From positions 1 through 50,842 of the forward strand of contig JBGPHT010000041.1 in assembly GCA_041484525.1 (NCBI GenBank): 50,842 nucleotides of DNA. The letters run 5' to 3'. A program made the position numbers and the translations under genes. Under the pieces are notes generated by a model that saw only the letters and a list, made by a program, of their open reading frames with translations, searched no databases and had not been told where the DNA came from. The stretch comes from JBGPHT01 sp041484525. GTDB lineage: Bacteria; Acidobacteriota; Terriglobia; Bryobacterales; Bryobacteraceae. This document shows positions 50,740-50,842 of the stretch, one piece after another. Position 1 is the stretch's first letter. Each line of letters starts with the position of its first letter.

Positions 50740-50842
50740 TCAGAGCTGGGATTGAGTGAGGAAACGGTGAAACTTGCGGCAGGTGGAGTCGAACGAGCGC
50801 TGCTCGTCTTCCCAGCCGTTGTGGATCAGCGGACCGCCGTCC
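50740..50842 (-). CDS. 3' end of a minus-strand gene cut by the window
   Basis: Read on the minus strand from the window edge, 33 codons end in a TGA (complement of 50740-50742) and give DGGPLIHNGWEDEQRSFDST followed by CRKFHRFLTQSQL, a natural-looking C terminus. No family can be named from so little. It would lie upstream of the QYPPG protein gene in the same direction, separated by 55 bases. Confidence 0.5.
   Translation of the reverse strand, partial: DGGPLIHNGWEDEQRSFDSTCRKFHRFLTQSQL

Overview
The window looks like a chromosomal segment of a high-GC soil Acidobacteriota, most likely of the Solibacter/Bryobacter group. The basis is the combination of several secreted proteins ending in the TIGR03437 'Solibacter C-terminal' domain, two PEP-CTERM proteins, a PknB-type kinase fused to a PD40 propeller, DUF4159 and CotH proteins, NHL-repeat proteins, and many genes whose only promoter signal is a -10 hexamer immediately before the start codon. 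No rRNA, tRNA, CRISPR array, prophage or plasmid functions were recognised.

Layout. 0-4.8 kb: C-terminal part of a SecA-type ATPase, a lipoprotein, and an HlyD-like adaptor overlapping an MFS transporter. 5-7.1 kb: a tandem pair of PEP-CTERM metalloprotease-like proteins. 7.36-8.6 kb: an IS630-type insertion sequence inserted at CTAG, next to a truncated lipocalin-like/alpha-beta hydrolase remnant. 9.9-14.3 kb: a frameshifted TIGR03437 protein, a DUF4159 protein and a CotH-type kinase with EF-hand and Gly repeats. 14.4-24.4 kb: mostly housekeeping or enzymatic genes (FCY1-like cytosine deaminase, AroE-like dehydrogenase, Ser/Thr kinase, Slt transglycosylase, a GAF-like protein, a frameshifted SDR, a stand-alone Clp-type AAA+ ATPase, a UbiE-type methyltransferase). 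24.4-27.8 kb: a giant internally duplicated CPBP protease. 27.9-32.1 kb: a 1401-residue secreted protein with four tandem F-type lectin domains. 32.2-39.4 kb: a lactate-type MFS transporter, a PD-(D/E)XK protein, and a cluster of HAD/deoxyhypusine-synthase-like fusion, PfkB/HldE-like kinase and polytopic membrane protein. 39.4-45 kb: a decayed PIN toxin with its putative antitoxin, an NHL-repeat protein, a cupin and a sedolisin protease. 45-48.8 kb: Na+/solute symporter, small membrane protein, galactokinase, aldo/keto reductase. 48.8-50.8 kb: two secreted proteins of unknown function and the end of another gene.

Most interesting signals: (1) four F-type lectin domains at an exact 453-bp period, each with the full fucose-binding motif and adjacent cysteines; (2) a recurrent leaderless promoter pattern; (3) an abrupt top-strand GC-skew reversal near 34.94 kb, independent of gene direction; (4) the HAD/deoxyhypusine-synthase-like fusion coupled to a heptose-kinase-like gene; (5) several genes caught in decay or carrying single-base frameshifts (transposase, TIGR03437 protein, SDR, PIN toxin, hydrolase), some of which could be assembly errors.

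Themes: much of the coding capacity goes to secreted or surface proteins (lectin, sedolisin, NHL, CotH, PEP-CTERM proteins) and to carbohydrate handling (symporter plus galactokinase, heptose-type kinase, membrane glycosyltransferase-like protein), fitting a soil heterotroph living on polymers. All functions are inferred from sequence reading alone; no database search was run.
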